From an uncultured Pelagibacteraceae bacterium (GTDB lineage Bacteria > Pseudomonadota > Alphaproteobacteria > Pelagibacterales > Pelagibacteraceae): 50,481 nt of DNA. The number at the start of each line of letters is the position of its first letter. The first letter of the stretch is position 1. Location: assembly GCA_902633585.1 (NCBI GenBank), contig CACPGZ010000005.1, forward strand, positions 1-50,481. The letters run 5' to 3'. Of the stretch, positions 1 through 8,705 are shown piece after piece. Made by a program: the position numbers and the translations under genes. A model generated the notes under the pieces. It saw nothing but the letters and a program-made list of their open reading frames with translations, had not been told where the DNA came from and did not search any database.

Positions 1-2
1 GA

Positions 3-452
3 GCTGTAGGAGCAGGGGCAGTCATCTGGCCAATGATAGATCAAATGAACCCAGACGCATCAGTCAAAGCATTAGCAAGTACTGAAGTTGATGTAAGTGC
101 TGTCAATCCAGGAAAAACGATAACTGTGTTATGGAGAGGAAAACCAGTTTTTATTAGACGAAGAACTCAAGAGGAAATAGCAGAAGCTAAATCTGTGAAG
201 ATAGAGGATTTAAAGCACCCAGAGAAAGACGAGGATCGAGCGAGAAATCCGGAGTGGCTTGTTATGTTAGGAGTTTGTACACATTTAGGTTGTGTACCTT
301 TAGATCAAAAAGGAGATTACAACGGATGGTTCTGTCCGTGTCATGGTTCTCATTATGATACTTCAGGCAGAATTAGAAAAGGTCCAGCCCCAACAAATAT
401 GGAAATTCCAGAATATAAATTTGTTGATGCCAACACAATTAAGATTGGATAA
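3..452 (+). CDS. petA: Ubiquinol-cytochrome c reductase, Rieske iron-sulfur subunit (5' truncated by window)
   Basis: This is the Rieske 2Fe-2S subunit of the bc1 complex, which takes an electron from ubiquinol and passes it to cytochrome c1 on the periplasmic side. The reading frame is open from base 3 and runs through a glycine/alanine-rich stretch ending in WP, which looks like the end of the N-terminal membrane anchor, so the real start lies before the window. Counted from the Met at base 33, the two cluster-binding boxes are CTHLGC (residues 82-87) and CPCHGSHYD (101-109), supplying two Cys and two His. petB starts 5 bases after the stop, as in the usual petABC operon. Nothing looks damaged. 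Confidence 0.95.
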   Translation, partial: AVGAGAVIWPMIDQMNPDASVKALASTEVDVSAVNPGKTITVLWRGKPVFIRRRTQEEIAEAKSVKIEDLKHPEKDEDRARNPEWLVMLGVCTHLGCVPLDQKGDYNGWFCPCHGSHYDTSGRIRKGPAPTNMEIPEYKFVDANTIKIG

Positions 453-457
453 TTTTT

Positions 458-1723
458 ATGAGTGAACACGAATACACACCTAAATCAAATGTCGGAAAAT
501 GGTTTAATGATAGATTACCACTTTTAACTTTAGCAAATCATTTAACAGATTATCCAACACCCAAAAATTTGAATTATTGGTGGACTTTTGGCGGAATTCT
601 TACTTTTTGTTTAATAACTCAAATTGTAACAGGATTGGTTTTAGCAATGCACTATATTGCGCATGCTGATATGGCGTTTCAAAGTGTCGAACACATAATG
701 AGGGACGTAAATTATGGGTGGTTAATAAGATATATACATGCAAACGGAGCTTCGATGTTTTTCTTAGCAGTATATATTCATATCTTTAGATCTTTATTTT
801 ATGGTTCTTATAAATCACCTAGAGAGGTTATATGGATTATCGGAATAATCATTTATCTTCTTATGATGGCAGCAGCTTTTCTAGGCTATGTTTTACCATG
901 GGGTCAAATGAGTTTTTGGGGAGCTACAGTTATTACAAATTTATTTAGTGCGATTCCTTTAGTAGGTGAAGGAATAGTAACATGGTTATGGGGAGGATAT
1001 TCGGTAGATAATCCAACACTCACAAGATTTTTCACATTACACTACTTAATACCTTTTTTAATTTTGGGATTAGTTGTTTTACATATTTGGGCTCTTCATG
1101 TGCCTGGAAATAATAATCCAATTGGTATCGACATAAAAAAACCGTCAAAAGATACAGTTCCATTTCATCCTTACATAGTTATTAAGGATGGTTTTGCATT
1201 ATTGATGTTTATGATTGTTTTCGCTTTTTTTGTTTTTTATACACCAAATATTTTAGGTCATGCCGATAATTACATTGAGGCAAATCCTTTAGTAACACCA
1301 GCTCATATTGTTCCAGAGTGGTATTTATTACCTTTTTATGCAATTCTGAGATCAGTTCCTGATAAACTTTTAGGTGTCATAGCGATGTTGTCTGCAATTC
1401 TAATATTAGCTGCACTACCTTGGTTAGATACATCAAAAATTAGATCTGCAGTTTTTAGACCTTTATATAAGCAATTTTATTGGATCTTAGTGGCTGATGT
1501 TTTAATTTTAGGATACGTTGGAGCTATGCCAGCAGAAGGCCTTTACTTGTTAATTGCAAGGATCGCTACTGCATATTACTTCCTTCATTTTTTAGTTGTA
1601 CTACCAGTTTTAGGATTTAAAGAGAGGACCACACCTGTTCCTTTGAGTATTACCGAACCAATCCTTGGTGGATCACCTAATCTTGCCGCTGTGAAAAAAA
1701 AGGATAGTTTTAAAGATCAGTGA
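458..1723 (+). CDS. petB: Cytochrome b subunit of the bc1 complex
   Basis: This is the membrane-embedded cytochrome b that carries hemes bL and bH and forms the quinol-oxidising and quinone-reducing sites. The 421-residue protein has eight or more hydrophobic helices. Paired heme-ligand histidines are visible in the helix-2 region (HANG ... YIHIFR) and the helix-4 region (TLHYLIPF ... [10 protein letters not shown]). The PEWY motif of the Qo site follows ([18 protein letters not shown]). Length fits full-length cytochrome b of alphaproteobacteria and mitochondria, not the split b6/subunit IV form. It lies between petA (5-base gap) and petC (4-base overlap). Confidence 0.97.
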   Translation: MSEHEYTPKSNVGKWFNDRLPLLTLANHLTDYPTPKNLNYWWTFGGILTFCLITQIVTGLVLAMHYIAHADMAFQSVEHIMRDVNYGWLIRYIHANGASMFFLAVYIHIFRSLFYGSYKSPREVIWIIGIIIYLLMMAAAFLGYVLPWGQMSFWGATVITNLFSAIPLVGEGIVTWLWGGYSVDNPTLTRFFTLHYLIPFLILGLVVLHIWALHVPGNNNPIGIDIKKPSKDTVPFHPYIVIKDGFALLMFMIVFAFFVFYTPNILGHADNYIEANPLVTPAHIVPEWYLLPFYAILRSVPDKLLGVIAMLSAILILAALPWLDTSKIRSAVFRPLYKQFYWILVADVLILGYVGAMPAEGLYLLIARIATAYYFLHFLVVLPVLGFKERTTPVPLSITEPILGGSPNLAAVKKKDSFKDQ

Positions 1724-2499
1724 AAAATTTTTTTAGAATATCGTTATTATTAGCAATATTTCTTGGATTCCAATTTAATTCTAAAGCAGCTGAAAAGGTT
1801 GAATATCTAAAAACTGATTGGAGTTTTAAGGGTCCTTTCGGAAAATTTGACAGAGCTGCACTTCAAAGAGGATATCAAGTTTATCAAGAAGTGTGTTCTT
1901 CCTGTCATTCTATGAAATATTTAAGTTATAGAAATTTGGTAGAAGAGGGTGGACCTGAATTTTCGGTGGAACAAGCAAAAGCTATTGCAGCATCTTTCGA
2001 AGTAAAAGATGGACCAAATGCGGATGGTGAAATGTTTATGAGACCAGGAAAGTTATCAGATAAATTTGTGATGCCTTATGAAAATGAAAAAGCGGCTCAA
2101 GCAGCAAATGGTGGTGCATACCCTCCTGATATGACTGTTTTAGTAAAAGCGAGAGGTGGTGGTGTTGATTATATCTATTCACTCCTTCAAGGATATGAGG
2201 ACCCGCCTGCTGGGGTGATTTTAGATGATGGCGTTTACTACAATAAATTCATGTATGGAAATAAGATTAAAATGTCTAATCAACTTTCTGATGGCTTGGT
2301 GGAATACTCAGATGGTACTAGTGCCTCAGTAGAACAGATGTCAAAAGATGTTACAACTTTTTTAATGTGGACCGCAGAACCACACCTAGAGACACGCCAT
2401 AAAATGGGTTTTAAAGCAATAGTTTATCTTATTATTTTAACAGTTTTAGTTTATTTCAGTATGAAGAGAATCTGGTCACGTATTGAAACGAAAATTTAA
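1720..2499 (+). CDS. petC: Cytochrome c1 of the bc1 complex
   Basis: Cytochrome c1 is a membrane-anchored c-type cytochrome that passes electrons from the Rieske protein to soluble cytochrome c. The 259-residue product has an N-terminal signal peptide (hydrophobic core about residues 6-18, cleavage probably near SKA, 21-23). It has a single heme-binding CSSCH motif (59-63), a likely axial Met in KMSNQ (M185), and a C-terminal membrane helix (about 232-248). The start is GTG, overlapping the petB stop as GTGA, which implies translational coupling. Its 3' end overlaps the convergent ychF gene by 24 bases. Confidence 0.95.
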   Translation: MKNFFRISLLLAIFLGFQFNSKAAEKVEYLKTDWSFKGPFGKFDRAALQRGYQVYQEVCSSCHSMKYLSYRNLVEEGGPEFSVEQAKAIAASFEVKDGPNADGEMFMRPGKLSDKFVMPYENEKAAQAANGGAYPPDMTVLVKARGGGVDYIYSLLQGYEDPPAGVILDDGVYYNKFMYGNKIKMSNQLSDGLVEYSDGTSASVEQMSKDVTTFLMWTAEPHLETRHKMGFKAIVYLIILTVLVYFSMKRIWSRIETKI

Positions 2500-3549
2500 A
2501 ATGTCACCGTCCTTAACAATATAGTCTTTACCCTCTAATCGCATTTTTCCATTTGTTTTAGAATTCACCCATCCATCATTTTCAACAAAATCATTATAAG
2601 AAATAGTCTCAGCTCTAATAAATCCTTTTTCAAAATCTGTATGTATTTCACCTGCAGCTTTTGGAGCTAAGCAATTTTTCTGAACTGTCCATGCTCTTGT
2701 TTCCTCAGGTCCAGAGGTAAAAAAAGTATCTAATTCTAAAATTTTATAACCTTTTTGTATTAACATATCCAAGCCGGTGTCCTTTAAACCAATCATTTCC
2801 ATGTAGTTTTTTCGTTCATCGCTATTTAATTCATTAATTTGGTTTTCAATATCAGCTGATACAATCAAGGTGTTTTCTAAACTAAATTTTTTTAAAAATA
2901 ATTTAGTGTAATTGTTTCCATTTTGGATACTTTTTTCATCAACATTACAAACAAATATTTTAGGTTTTAAAGATAATAAACCACTTGAATTTAGTTGTTT
3001 TTTTGTAAATTTGGATTTTAAACTTGTTAACTCTTTATCATTGTTAATTAAGTCTAAAGAATTTCGGAGAATTTCAATTTGATCTTCCTCAATATTTTTC
3101 TTGTTTTTTTTCTCAAGTCTTTTTTGAATAGACTCTAAATCGGCTAGCTTCATTTCTGTTTCAATTATTTCAAGGTCTCTGACAGGGTCAACTGTAGTAT
3201 TTACATTTTGAATATCATCAGAGTCAAAACATCTAATCATATGTATTATTGCGTCTACTTCTCTAATATGAGATAGAAATTTATTTCCCAAACCTTCACC
3301 TTTAGATGCACCTTTTACAAGACCAGCTATGTCAACAAAAGAAATAGTAGTAGGTATAATTCTTTTTGATTTAGAAATTTTGGCTAAATTTTCTAACCGA
3401 TAGTCCGGCACACTTACTACACCAATATTTGGATCAATTGTACAAAATGGAAAGTTAGCTGCTTGAGCTTTATTTGAATTTGTTAATGCATTGAAGAGGG
3501 TAGATTTACCTACATTTGGCAAACCAACAATCCCACACTTAAAACTCAT
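2476..3549 (-). CDS. ychF: Redox-regulated ATPase YchF (Obg-related, OLA1 family)
   Basis: This is a universally conserved P-loop NTPase of the Obg/TRAFAC class that binds ribosomes and prefers ATP over GTP. The 357-residue protein has a Walker A motif at 9-17 (GLPNVGKST), a G3-like DIAGLVKGASKGEGLG at 73-88, and NVDE at 202-205 in place of the NKxD of true GTPases, the signature of YchF. A coiled-coil segment (about 130-180) and a C-terminal TGS domain follow. It starts one base inside the pth stop codon, so pth-ychF is a pair, a common bacterial arrangement. Its 3' end overlaps petC on the opposite strand. Confidence 0.96.
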   Translation of the reverse strand: MSFKCGIVGLPNVGKSTLFNALTNSNKAQAANFPFCTIDPNIGVVSVPDYRLENLAKISKSKRIIPTTISFVDIAGLVKGASKGEGLGNKFLSHIREVDAIIHMIRCFDSDDIQNVNTTVDPVRDLEIIETEMKLADLESIQKRLEKKNKKNIEEDQIEILRNSLDLINNDKELTSLKSKFTKKQLNSSGLLSLKPKIFVCNVDEKSIQNGNNYTKLFLKKFSLENTLIVSADIENQINELNSDERKNYMEMIGLKDTGLDMLIQKGYKILELDTFFTSGPEETRAWTVQKNCLAPKAAGEIHTDFEKGFIRAETISYNDFVENDGWVNSKTNGKMRLEGKDYIVKDGDILNFRFNT

Positions 3550-4109
3550 TATTTGTTATTTACAGTACTAGAAAAAAGATCTAATTTTTTTTCAACAAGA
3601 AAAGAAATCGAGTCATTTATATAGCCAGACATTTTTTCAATACCCAAAGACTCGTCCTCATCAAAATTTTGTAAAACATAATCTGCAACTTCAATGTTTC
3701 CTTTTGGTTTACCAATACCTATTCTTACTCTAGAATAATCTTTGCCGATAAACTTGTCTATTGAGGCAATCCCATTGTGTCCCGCACTTGATCCTCCAAA
3801 TTTAGCTTTGATTTTTCCAAATTCTACATCAAGATCATCATGAAAAACTATTACATCTTGAGCATCAATTTTAAAATATTCAATAAGTTCTCTAATACAA
3901 ATTCCGGAATTATTCATAAAGGTCAAAGGTTTGATTGCATAAACTTTTTCATTTTTAATATTACCAGTGGTTAAAAGACCTTTAAATTTTGGTTTTTGTT
4001 TTGATAAACTAAATTTTTTGTTAATAGCGTCAATAATTTTAAACCCAACATTATGTCGATTATTTTCGCTGTCTGGTGTTGGATTACCCAATCCTACAAA
4101 TAAAAGCAT
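3549..4109 (-). CDS. pth: Peptidyl-tRNA hydrolase
   Basis: Pth cleaves peptidyl-tRNA released from stalled ribosomes, recycling tRNA. The 186-residue length matches the bacterial family. Key residues are visible: GLGNP with N9, the catalytic His in RHNVGF (H19), FMNNSG (about 64-69), the Asp in HDDLD (about 90-94) and HNGIASI with N112. It lies 30 bases after rplY and overlaps ychF by one base. The rplY-pth-ychF order is common in Proteobacteria and supports co-expression with translation. Confidence 0.96.
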   Translation of the reverse strand: MLLFVGLGNPTPDSENNRHNVGFKIIDAINKKFSLSKQKPKFKGLLTTGNIKNEKVYAIKPLTFMNNSGICIRELIEYFKIDAQDVIVFHDDLDVEFGKIKAKFGGSSAGHNGIASIDKFIGKDYSRVRIGIGKPKGNIEVADYVLQNFDEDESLGIEKMSGYINDSISFLVEKKLDLFSSTVNNK

Positions 4110-4139
4110 GATCTATTGATTAATTTTCAATTTAGTTGA

Positions 4140-4877
4140 TTATTTTTTTTCTTCAGGAGGTTTTTTGTCAGCAGGTTTTTTGTTATCACCCTCTTTTTTA
4201 TCTCCTTTATCACCCTCAGGAGCAGCTTTATCCCCATCGGCCGCTGCAGCGGTTGCACCTTCTGCACCTTCCTCACCCTCTGCAGCTTCTGCTTCAGCAG
4301 GTTTTTCAGGTTCTTTCATAACTGTTGGAGCAGCTAATGTTGCTATTACAAAATCTCTTCCTTGAATCGTTGGAACAACTTCTGGATCTAATTTAACTGA
4401 GGAGATTTTAAAACTCTCACCAATATCAACACCGTCTAAGTCTAACGTTAAATTTTCAGGTATCTTTTCACTTGGACATTTTAATTCTACTTTTCTTCTA
4501 ACAATGTTTAACACCCCACCTTTTTTAAGACCAGGAGATTTTTCGTGATTGATAAAATTTACTGGAATTTCTATTTTTATTTTTACACCTGGTAGCACTC
4601 TTAAAAAATCTACATGAATTGGTTCATCAGTTAAAATATGATATTTTATTTCTCTTGGTAATACATTTTGATTATTACCATCAACTTTCAAAGTAATTAT
4701 GTTTGAGAAAAAATTTTCTTTTTCAATAAAAGTTTTAAGTAATTTTTTAGAAATAGATATCTTTTGATTTTTATCTTTGCCACCGTAGATAATAGCAGGA
4801 ACATTTCCACCATTTCTTATAGCATTTAACTGCCCTTTAGTGGAATTATCTCTAATGTTAGCTTCTATTGAATTCAT
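4140..4877 (-). CDS. rplY: 50S ribosomal protein L25 (TL5/CTC type)
   Basis: L25 binds 5S rRNA in the large ribosomal subunit. The 245-residue protein has the N-terminal 5S-binding beta-barrel (about 1-95) and the C-terminal CTC/TL5 domain (about 96-185), so it is the long form found in alphaproteobacteria rather than the 94-residue E. coli form. The last 60 or so residues are a low-complexity tail of Glu, Ala, Lys, Pro and Gly, probably disordered and locally richer in G+C than its surroundings. It sits between prs (43-base gap) and pth, the usual prs-rplY-pth order. Confidence 0.95.
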   Translation of the reverse strand: MNSIEANIRDNSTKGQLNAIRNGGNVPAIIYGGKDKNQKISISKKLLKTFIEKENFFSNIITLKVDGNNQNVLPREIKYHILTDEPIHVDFLRVLPGVKIKIEIPVNFINHEKSPGLKKGGVLNIVRRKVELKCPSEKIPENLTLDLDGVDIGESFKISSVKLDPEVVPTIQGRDFVIATLAAPTVMKEPEKPAEAEAAEGEEGAEGATAAAADGDKAAPEGDKGDKKEGDNKKPADKKPPEEKK

Positions 4878-4920
4878 AAAACAGAGCTTTTTAACTTATG
4901 TTTACAAATAATCAAGAAAT

Positions 4921-5853
4921 TTATTTAAATAAATCTGATACGGATGTTGAATTTGAAATTCTCTTTATTGCTTCACCCATAAGACCTGATATGGGTAAAA
5001 CCTCAATATTTTTAACATTTTTAGTTTTATGAACATTGTCTATTGTATCGGTTATAACTAAATTTTTAATTACTGAACTTTTAATTTTTTTAATTGCATC
5101 TCCACTTAAAACCCCATGAGTAATGTAAACATAAACATCTTTTGCTCCTCGGGATTTCAAAGCTTTCGCCGCATTAACAATTGTGCCACCTGAATCAATT
5201 ATATCATCAACTAAAATACAAGTTTGTCCTTTTACATCACCAATGATATTCATAACTTCTGATTGCCCAGGCTTTGGTCTTCTTTTATCAACAATAGCTA
5301 GTCCTACATTTAAAAGTTTTCCAAGCGCTCTAGCTCTTTCCGTTCCTCCCACATCAGGCGCAACACAAATAATTTTTTTACTTTTAATTTTCTTTCTAGC
5401 ATGTCTTGCAAATATTGGAGTAGAAAATAAGTTATCAACGGGAATATCAAAGAATCCTTGAATTTGACCTGCGTGTAAATCTACAGTTACCACTCTATCA
5501 GCACCAGCTTGAGTTATTAAATTAGAGACAAGTTTTGCAGATATGGAAGTTCTTGGAACAACTTTTCTATCTTGTCTTGCGTATCCAAAATACGGTATTA
5601 CCGCTGTTATATTTTTTGCTGATGACCTCTTTAGAGCATCAATGCATAACAATAATTCCATTAAATTATCATTTGCTGGAGAAGAGATAGATTGAACAAT
5701 AAAAATACTGTTTCCTCTTATATTTTCATTTATTTCAATATAAATTTCACCATCAGCAAATTTTCTAATACTTGAATTTACCAGTTTTGTTTTTAAGTAT
5801 TTAGCAATGTTTTTACTTAAAACTTTATTGCTGTTTCCAGTTAATAATTTCAT
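4921..5853 (-). CDS. prs: Ribose-phosphate pyrophosphokinase (PRPP synthetase)
   Basis: Prs makes PRPP from ribose 5-phosphate and ATP for purine, pyrimidine, histidine, tryptophan and NAD synthesis. The 310-residue protein matches class I enzymes. It shows the flexible-loop and ATP-binding region near YARQDRK (91-97), the cation-binding [11 protein letters not shown] (125-135), and the PRPP-binding loop DDIIDSGGT (216-224). The start is ATG, and the upstream pgeF stop lies 9 bases away, suggesting one transcript from lgt to ychF. Confidence 0.96.
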   Translation of the reverse strand: MKLLTGNSNKVLSKNIAKYLKTKLVNSSIRKFADGEIYIEINENIRGNSIFIVQSISSPANDNLMELLLCIDALKRSSAKNITAVIPYFGYARQDRKVVPRTSISAKLVSNLITQAGADRVVTVDLHAGQIQGFFDIPVDNLFSTPIFARHARKKIKSKKIICVAPDVGGTERARALGKLLNVGLAIVDKRRPKPGQSEVMNIIGDVKGQTCILVDDIIDSGGTIVNAAKALKSRGAKDVYVYITHGVLSGDAIKKIKSSVIKNLVITDTIDNVHKTKNVKNIEVLPISGLMGEAIKRISNSTSVSDLFK

Positions 5854-5862
5854 TGAAAAACT

Positions 5863-6621
5863 CTAATTAATCATAATTAGTGAAATATTTCTACCATAAT
5901 CATCATGACTTAAATGCAAAGACCTTCTTGCACTAAAAAAATTATTTTTTTTGGGAAAAGTATCAATATTTATCGTATCTAAATTTGTAATTTTCACTAA
6001 TTTGAGTTGTAATTTAACATATTTTGATAAATCAAAATAAATTAAGTTTTTTCTTTTTTTAAAAAAAACTTTATTTCTTTTATCTTTTTTAAGAAATTTT
6101 CTTTTAAAATCTTCTTTTACGTTATAGCTTTTTTGAGCAATACAGGGACCTATAACAGCAATTATATTCTTTTTTTCACAGCCCTTTTTAATCATGAAAT
6201 TTATTACTTTTGAAACAATTCCTTTATATGCACCTTTCCATCCAGCATGAATTGCAGCTATCATCTTTTTTTGTTTATCATAAATTAATATTGGTACACA
6301 ATCGGCTGTAAGAATTCCAATCGGCAATTTTGGAATGTCAGTAATTACCGCGTCTGCTCTCTTTTTTTTTAGGTTCTTAGAATATTTATTGATGAAAACA
6401 AATTTATTACTATGTATTTGATGGAGTAAAAAAATATTTTTTGAATTCTTATCGATTTTTTTTTTTACAATTCTTAAATTTTTAATAACTTTTGTTTTGT
6501 AGTCATTAGAGCCCAGTCCACAATTTAAGCTTTTATAAATACTTGTCGAGCACCCGCCTTTATTATTGAAAAACCCATGTTTGATTCCTCTTATTTTAGA
6601 TAATTTTTTTGAAACTATCAA
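5863..6621 (-). CDS. pgeF: Peptidoglycan editing factor / multicopper polyphenol oxidase family (YfiH, PgeF)
   Basis: This belongs to the YfiH/laccase-domain (DUF152) family, described as purine nucleoside phosphorylase/adenosine deaminase-like or as peptidoglycan editing factor. The biological role here is inferred only from the family. The 252-residue protein has HGFF near residue 15, HQIHS, the metal-site motif TADCVPILIYD, HAGWKG and IGPCI, all family hallmarks, and a C-terminal SARR...LSHDDYGRN segment. The start codon is TTG, overlapping the methyltransferase stop as TTGA, so translation is probably coupled. The lgt-methyltransferase-pgeF run is common in alphaproteobacteria. Confidence 0.9.
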   Translation of the reverse strand: MIVSKKLSKIRGIKHGFFNNKGGCSTSIYKSLNCGLGSNDYKTKVIKNLRIVKKKIDKNSKNIFLLHQIHSNKFVFINKYSKNLKKKRADAVITDIPKLPIGILTADCVPILIYDKQKKMIAAIHAGWKGAYKGIVSKVINFMIKKGCEKKNIIAVIGPCIAQKSYNVKEDFKRKFLKKDKRNKVFFKKRKNLIYFDLSKYVKLQLKLVKITNLDTINIDTFPKKNNFFSARRSLHLSHDDYGRNISLIMIN

Positions 6622-7646
6622 TTAAACCCCAATTTATATTTATTATTTTTTTTTTTAATAAACATTACCTTAAATAAATTTCCCATTTCTTTCTGGTCTA
6701 TTAGTCTTTTTAATCTATAATAAATATCTGCTTTTTTTGAAAAGCTTTGATTTTGTGAAATTATTTCAGCTCTATTTTTTATACCTAATTTTACCAAAAA
6801 GCTTCCTTGAGTTGTTATCAAATCCTTTAAGCCACCCAATTGATCAATTATTTTCTTAAAAAGGTAAAAATTAATATTATGGGTAATATCTGATTTCCCG
6901 ATATTTTTTAAAACATCGCTGTGCTTATGATTTGAAATTGATTTGAGGGTATTTTTCATCTTTTTTTTCATATACCCGTAATCTATTATTAGAAGACCAC
7001 CGCTATTTTTTTTAATTATATCAGAGATTTTTTTTAAATAACTTACTCCAACTATTGAGTATTCAATAAATTTTTGATTTTTTGAAATATTATAATCAAT
7101 TTCTTTCTCAAATTTTCTCATATTAAAACTTTTTTCATTTTTAAAAATAACGTATCTTTCAAACCATATATCTTTTTTTTTAATAAATTGTTTTATTGCC
7201 ATTGCGTCAAAAAATTCATTGGCAATAAAGATAGTTGGAAATTTTTTTATTTTTTTCAGATCGGTAATCCAAATTATTTTATCTTTGCCTAATTTATCTT
7301 TTTGAATTTTTTTTAATTTTAGACTTTTTTCATGAATTAAAATATTACATGAGTTAAAAAATACTGGAAACTTTTTAAAAGTTTCCAGTAAAATTTTCAT
7401 CATCTCACCATTTCCCGCGCCAAGTTCTACCAAATTAATTTTTTTTGGATTTCCTAAATTTTCCCAAAACCCTAAAATCCAAATAGCTATCATCTCAGAA
7501 AACATTCTGGAAATATTTGGTGCAGTTATAAAATCACCTTTTTGTCCGAAAGGACTTTTTTGCATATAGTATCCTTTTTTTTTATCATACAGAGCAAAAT
7601 TGATAAATTTATCTAAAGAGATTTCAAAATTATTTTTGATGATCAT
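6618..7646 (-). CDS. MidA/NDUFAF7-family SAM-dependent methyltransferase
   Basis: This class I methyltransferase resembles mitochondrial NDUFAF7 (MidA), which methylates an arginine of a complex I subunit during assembly. Bacterial substrates are less certain. The 342-residue protein has the family segment FITAPNISRMFSEMIAIW near the N-terminus, including an SRMFSEM variant of the usual S-x-x-FGE region, then the SAM-binding LVELGAGNGEMM and an ANEFFDAM motif. It is very lysine-rich. It starts 17 bases inside the end of lgt and its stop overlaps the pgeF start. Confidence 0.88.
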   Translation of the reverse strand: MIIKNNFEISLDKFINFALYDKKKGYYMQKSPFGQKGDFITAPNISRMFSEMIAIWILGFWENLGNPKKINLVELGAGNGEMMKILLETFKKFPVFFNSCNILIHEKSLKLKKIQKDKLGKDKIIWITDLKKIKKFPTIFIANEFFDAMAIKQFIKKKDIWFERYVIFKNEKSFNMRKFEKEIDYNISKNQKFIEYSIVGVSYLKKISDIIKKNSGGLLIIDYGYMKKKMKNTLKSISNHKHSDVLKNIGKSDITHNINFYLFKKIIDQLGGLKDLITTQGSFLVKLGIKNRAEIISQNQSFSKKADIYYRLKRLIDQKEMGNLFKVMFIKKKNNKYKLGFN

Positions 7647-8406
7647 ATTTTTTTAAAGTCAAATAAGAACCAAATATAAAAAATACTAAACATAAAATTT
7701 GTCCCATACTAAAGCTAAACAAGACATAACCCAATTGTTCATCTGGAATTCTTAAAAATTCTATTAGAAATCTGAATGTAGAGTAAAATATTAAAAATAT
7801 TCCAGATACGAAACCAGGATTTTTAGCCGATGAACTTTTATTAAAGTATATCAATATAATAAATAATAACAGCCCCTCAAAAAAAGCCTCATAAAGTTGA
7901 GATGGATGACGATATATTTCATCAATTTTTTTAAATTTAACTCCCCATGGTAAGGTAGTTTCTTTCCCATAAAGCTCAGAATTAATGAAATTTGCAATAC
8001 GCCCAAAAAAGATTCCTACAGGAGCAACTAAAGAGACAACATCAAGATATATGTATGAATTATGACTATGCTTTTTTGCAAACCATATACTCATTACAAT
8101 TACACCTAATAGCCCTCCATGGAATGACATCCCCCCATTCCAAATTTTCAAAATTTCAACAGGGCTTACTAAATAGTAATCTAAATTATAAAAAATTACA
8201 TAACCTAATCTACCACCAATTATAATACCCAAGATTATAAAAGTAATGTAATCGTCGAATTTTTCTTTTAAACTATCGTCTTTTATAAAAATTCTTTTTG
8301 CCAAAACCCATCCAGCAAGAATTCCAAATATATAAGATAAAGAATACCACCTAAACTCTAAAGAAAATAAACTAAATGCAACTGGGTCAAAATTATTAAT
8401 GAACAT
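7630..8406 (-). CDS. lgt: Prolipoprotein diacylglyceryl transferase
   Basis: Lgt is an inner-membrane enzyme that transfers diacylglycerol from phosphatidylglycerol to the lipobox cysteine of prolipoproteins. The 258-residue protein has about seven membrane helices. Visible motifs are GGRLGYVIFYN, WNGGMSFHGGLLG, the signature GRIANFINSELYG, and RHPSQLYEA. The first gene of the - strand run, it is separated by 50 bases from the divergent ubiK-like gene. Lgt implies lipoproteins exist in this cell, which makes the missing lipobox in MlaA (31996-32784) more notable. Confidence 0.95.
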   Translation of the reverse strand: MFINNFDPVAFSLFSLEFRWYSLSYIFGILAGWVLAKRIFIKDDSLKEKFDDYITFIILGIIIGGRLGYVIFYNLDYYLVSPVEILKIWNGGMSFHGGLLGVIVMSIWFAKKHSHNSYIYLDVVSLVAPVGIFFGRIANFINSELYGKETTLPWGVKFKKIDEIYRHPSQLYEAFFEGLLLFIILIYFNKSSSAKNPGFVSGIFLIFYSTFRFLIEFLRIPDEQLGYVLFSFSMGQILCLVFFIFGSYLTLKKYDHQK

Positions 8407-8456
8407 TTTTAATTATAGTAATAGAGTAAAGATATAATAACTTATTAGATAAATAT
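8407..8456. promoter_or_regulatory. Divergent promoter region between lgt and the ubiK-like gene
   Basis: This 50-base spacer must hold start signals for both flanking genes. On the + strand a perfect TATAAT lies at 8433-8438, 19 bases before the ubiK-like ATG, with only a weak -35 candidate (TTAATT at 8409-8414). No convincing lgt promoter was found. The assignment is from pattern only. Confidence 0.35.
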
Positions 8457-8705
8457 ATGAAAAATTCAAAATTTGTATTTAATAAATTTACTAAACTTTT
8501 AGAACAAGGATTAGTCTCATCCAGAGACTTAAAAAATGAGATAGTAAATATTTTAAAATCAAAAAGAGATGAAATTGTATTTAAAATGAAATTAACGAGT
8601 AAAGATGAATTTGATATTCTGTCCAAAAGAGTCGAAAATTTAGAAAAAAAACTTGAAAAAAAACAGGTTTTAAAAAAAAAGATTAAACGGGTAAAAAAAT
8701 CTTAA
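8457..8705 (+). CDS. UbiK-like accessory factor (BMFP/YqiC family)
   Basis: This is a small 82-residue protein of the BMFP domain type. In E. coli the homolog UbiK (YqiC) is an accessory factor for aerobic ubiquinone synthesis that binds UbiJ and lipids. The N-terminal half is a predicted amphipathic helix, and the C-terminal part (about 50-78) is a coiled coil (DEFDILSKRVENLEKKLEKK) ending in a basic tail, typical of the family. It is transcribed divergently from lgt and its last 23 bases overlap the convergent envZ gene. Family membership rests on length and helix layout, so I leave the symbol blank. Confidence 0.75.
   Translation: MKNSKFVFNKFTKLLEQGLVSSRDLKNEIVNILKSKRDEIVFKMKLTSKDEFDILSKRVENLEKKLEKKQVLKKKIKRVKKS

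Noticed and set aside
4136..4365. Two small + strand frames rich in Leu/His/Pro or Ser/Ala
   Set aside because: They are antisense to the low-complexity tail of rplY, which leaves stop-free shadows on the other strand.
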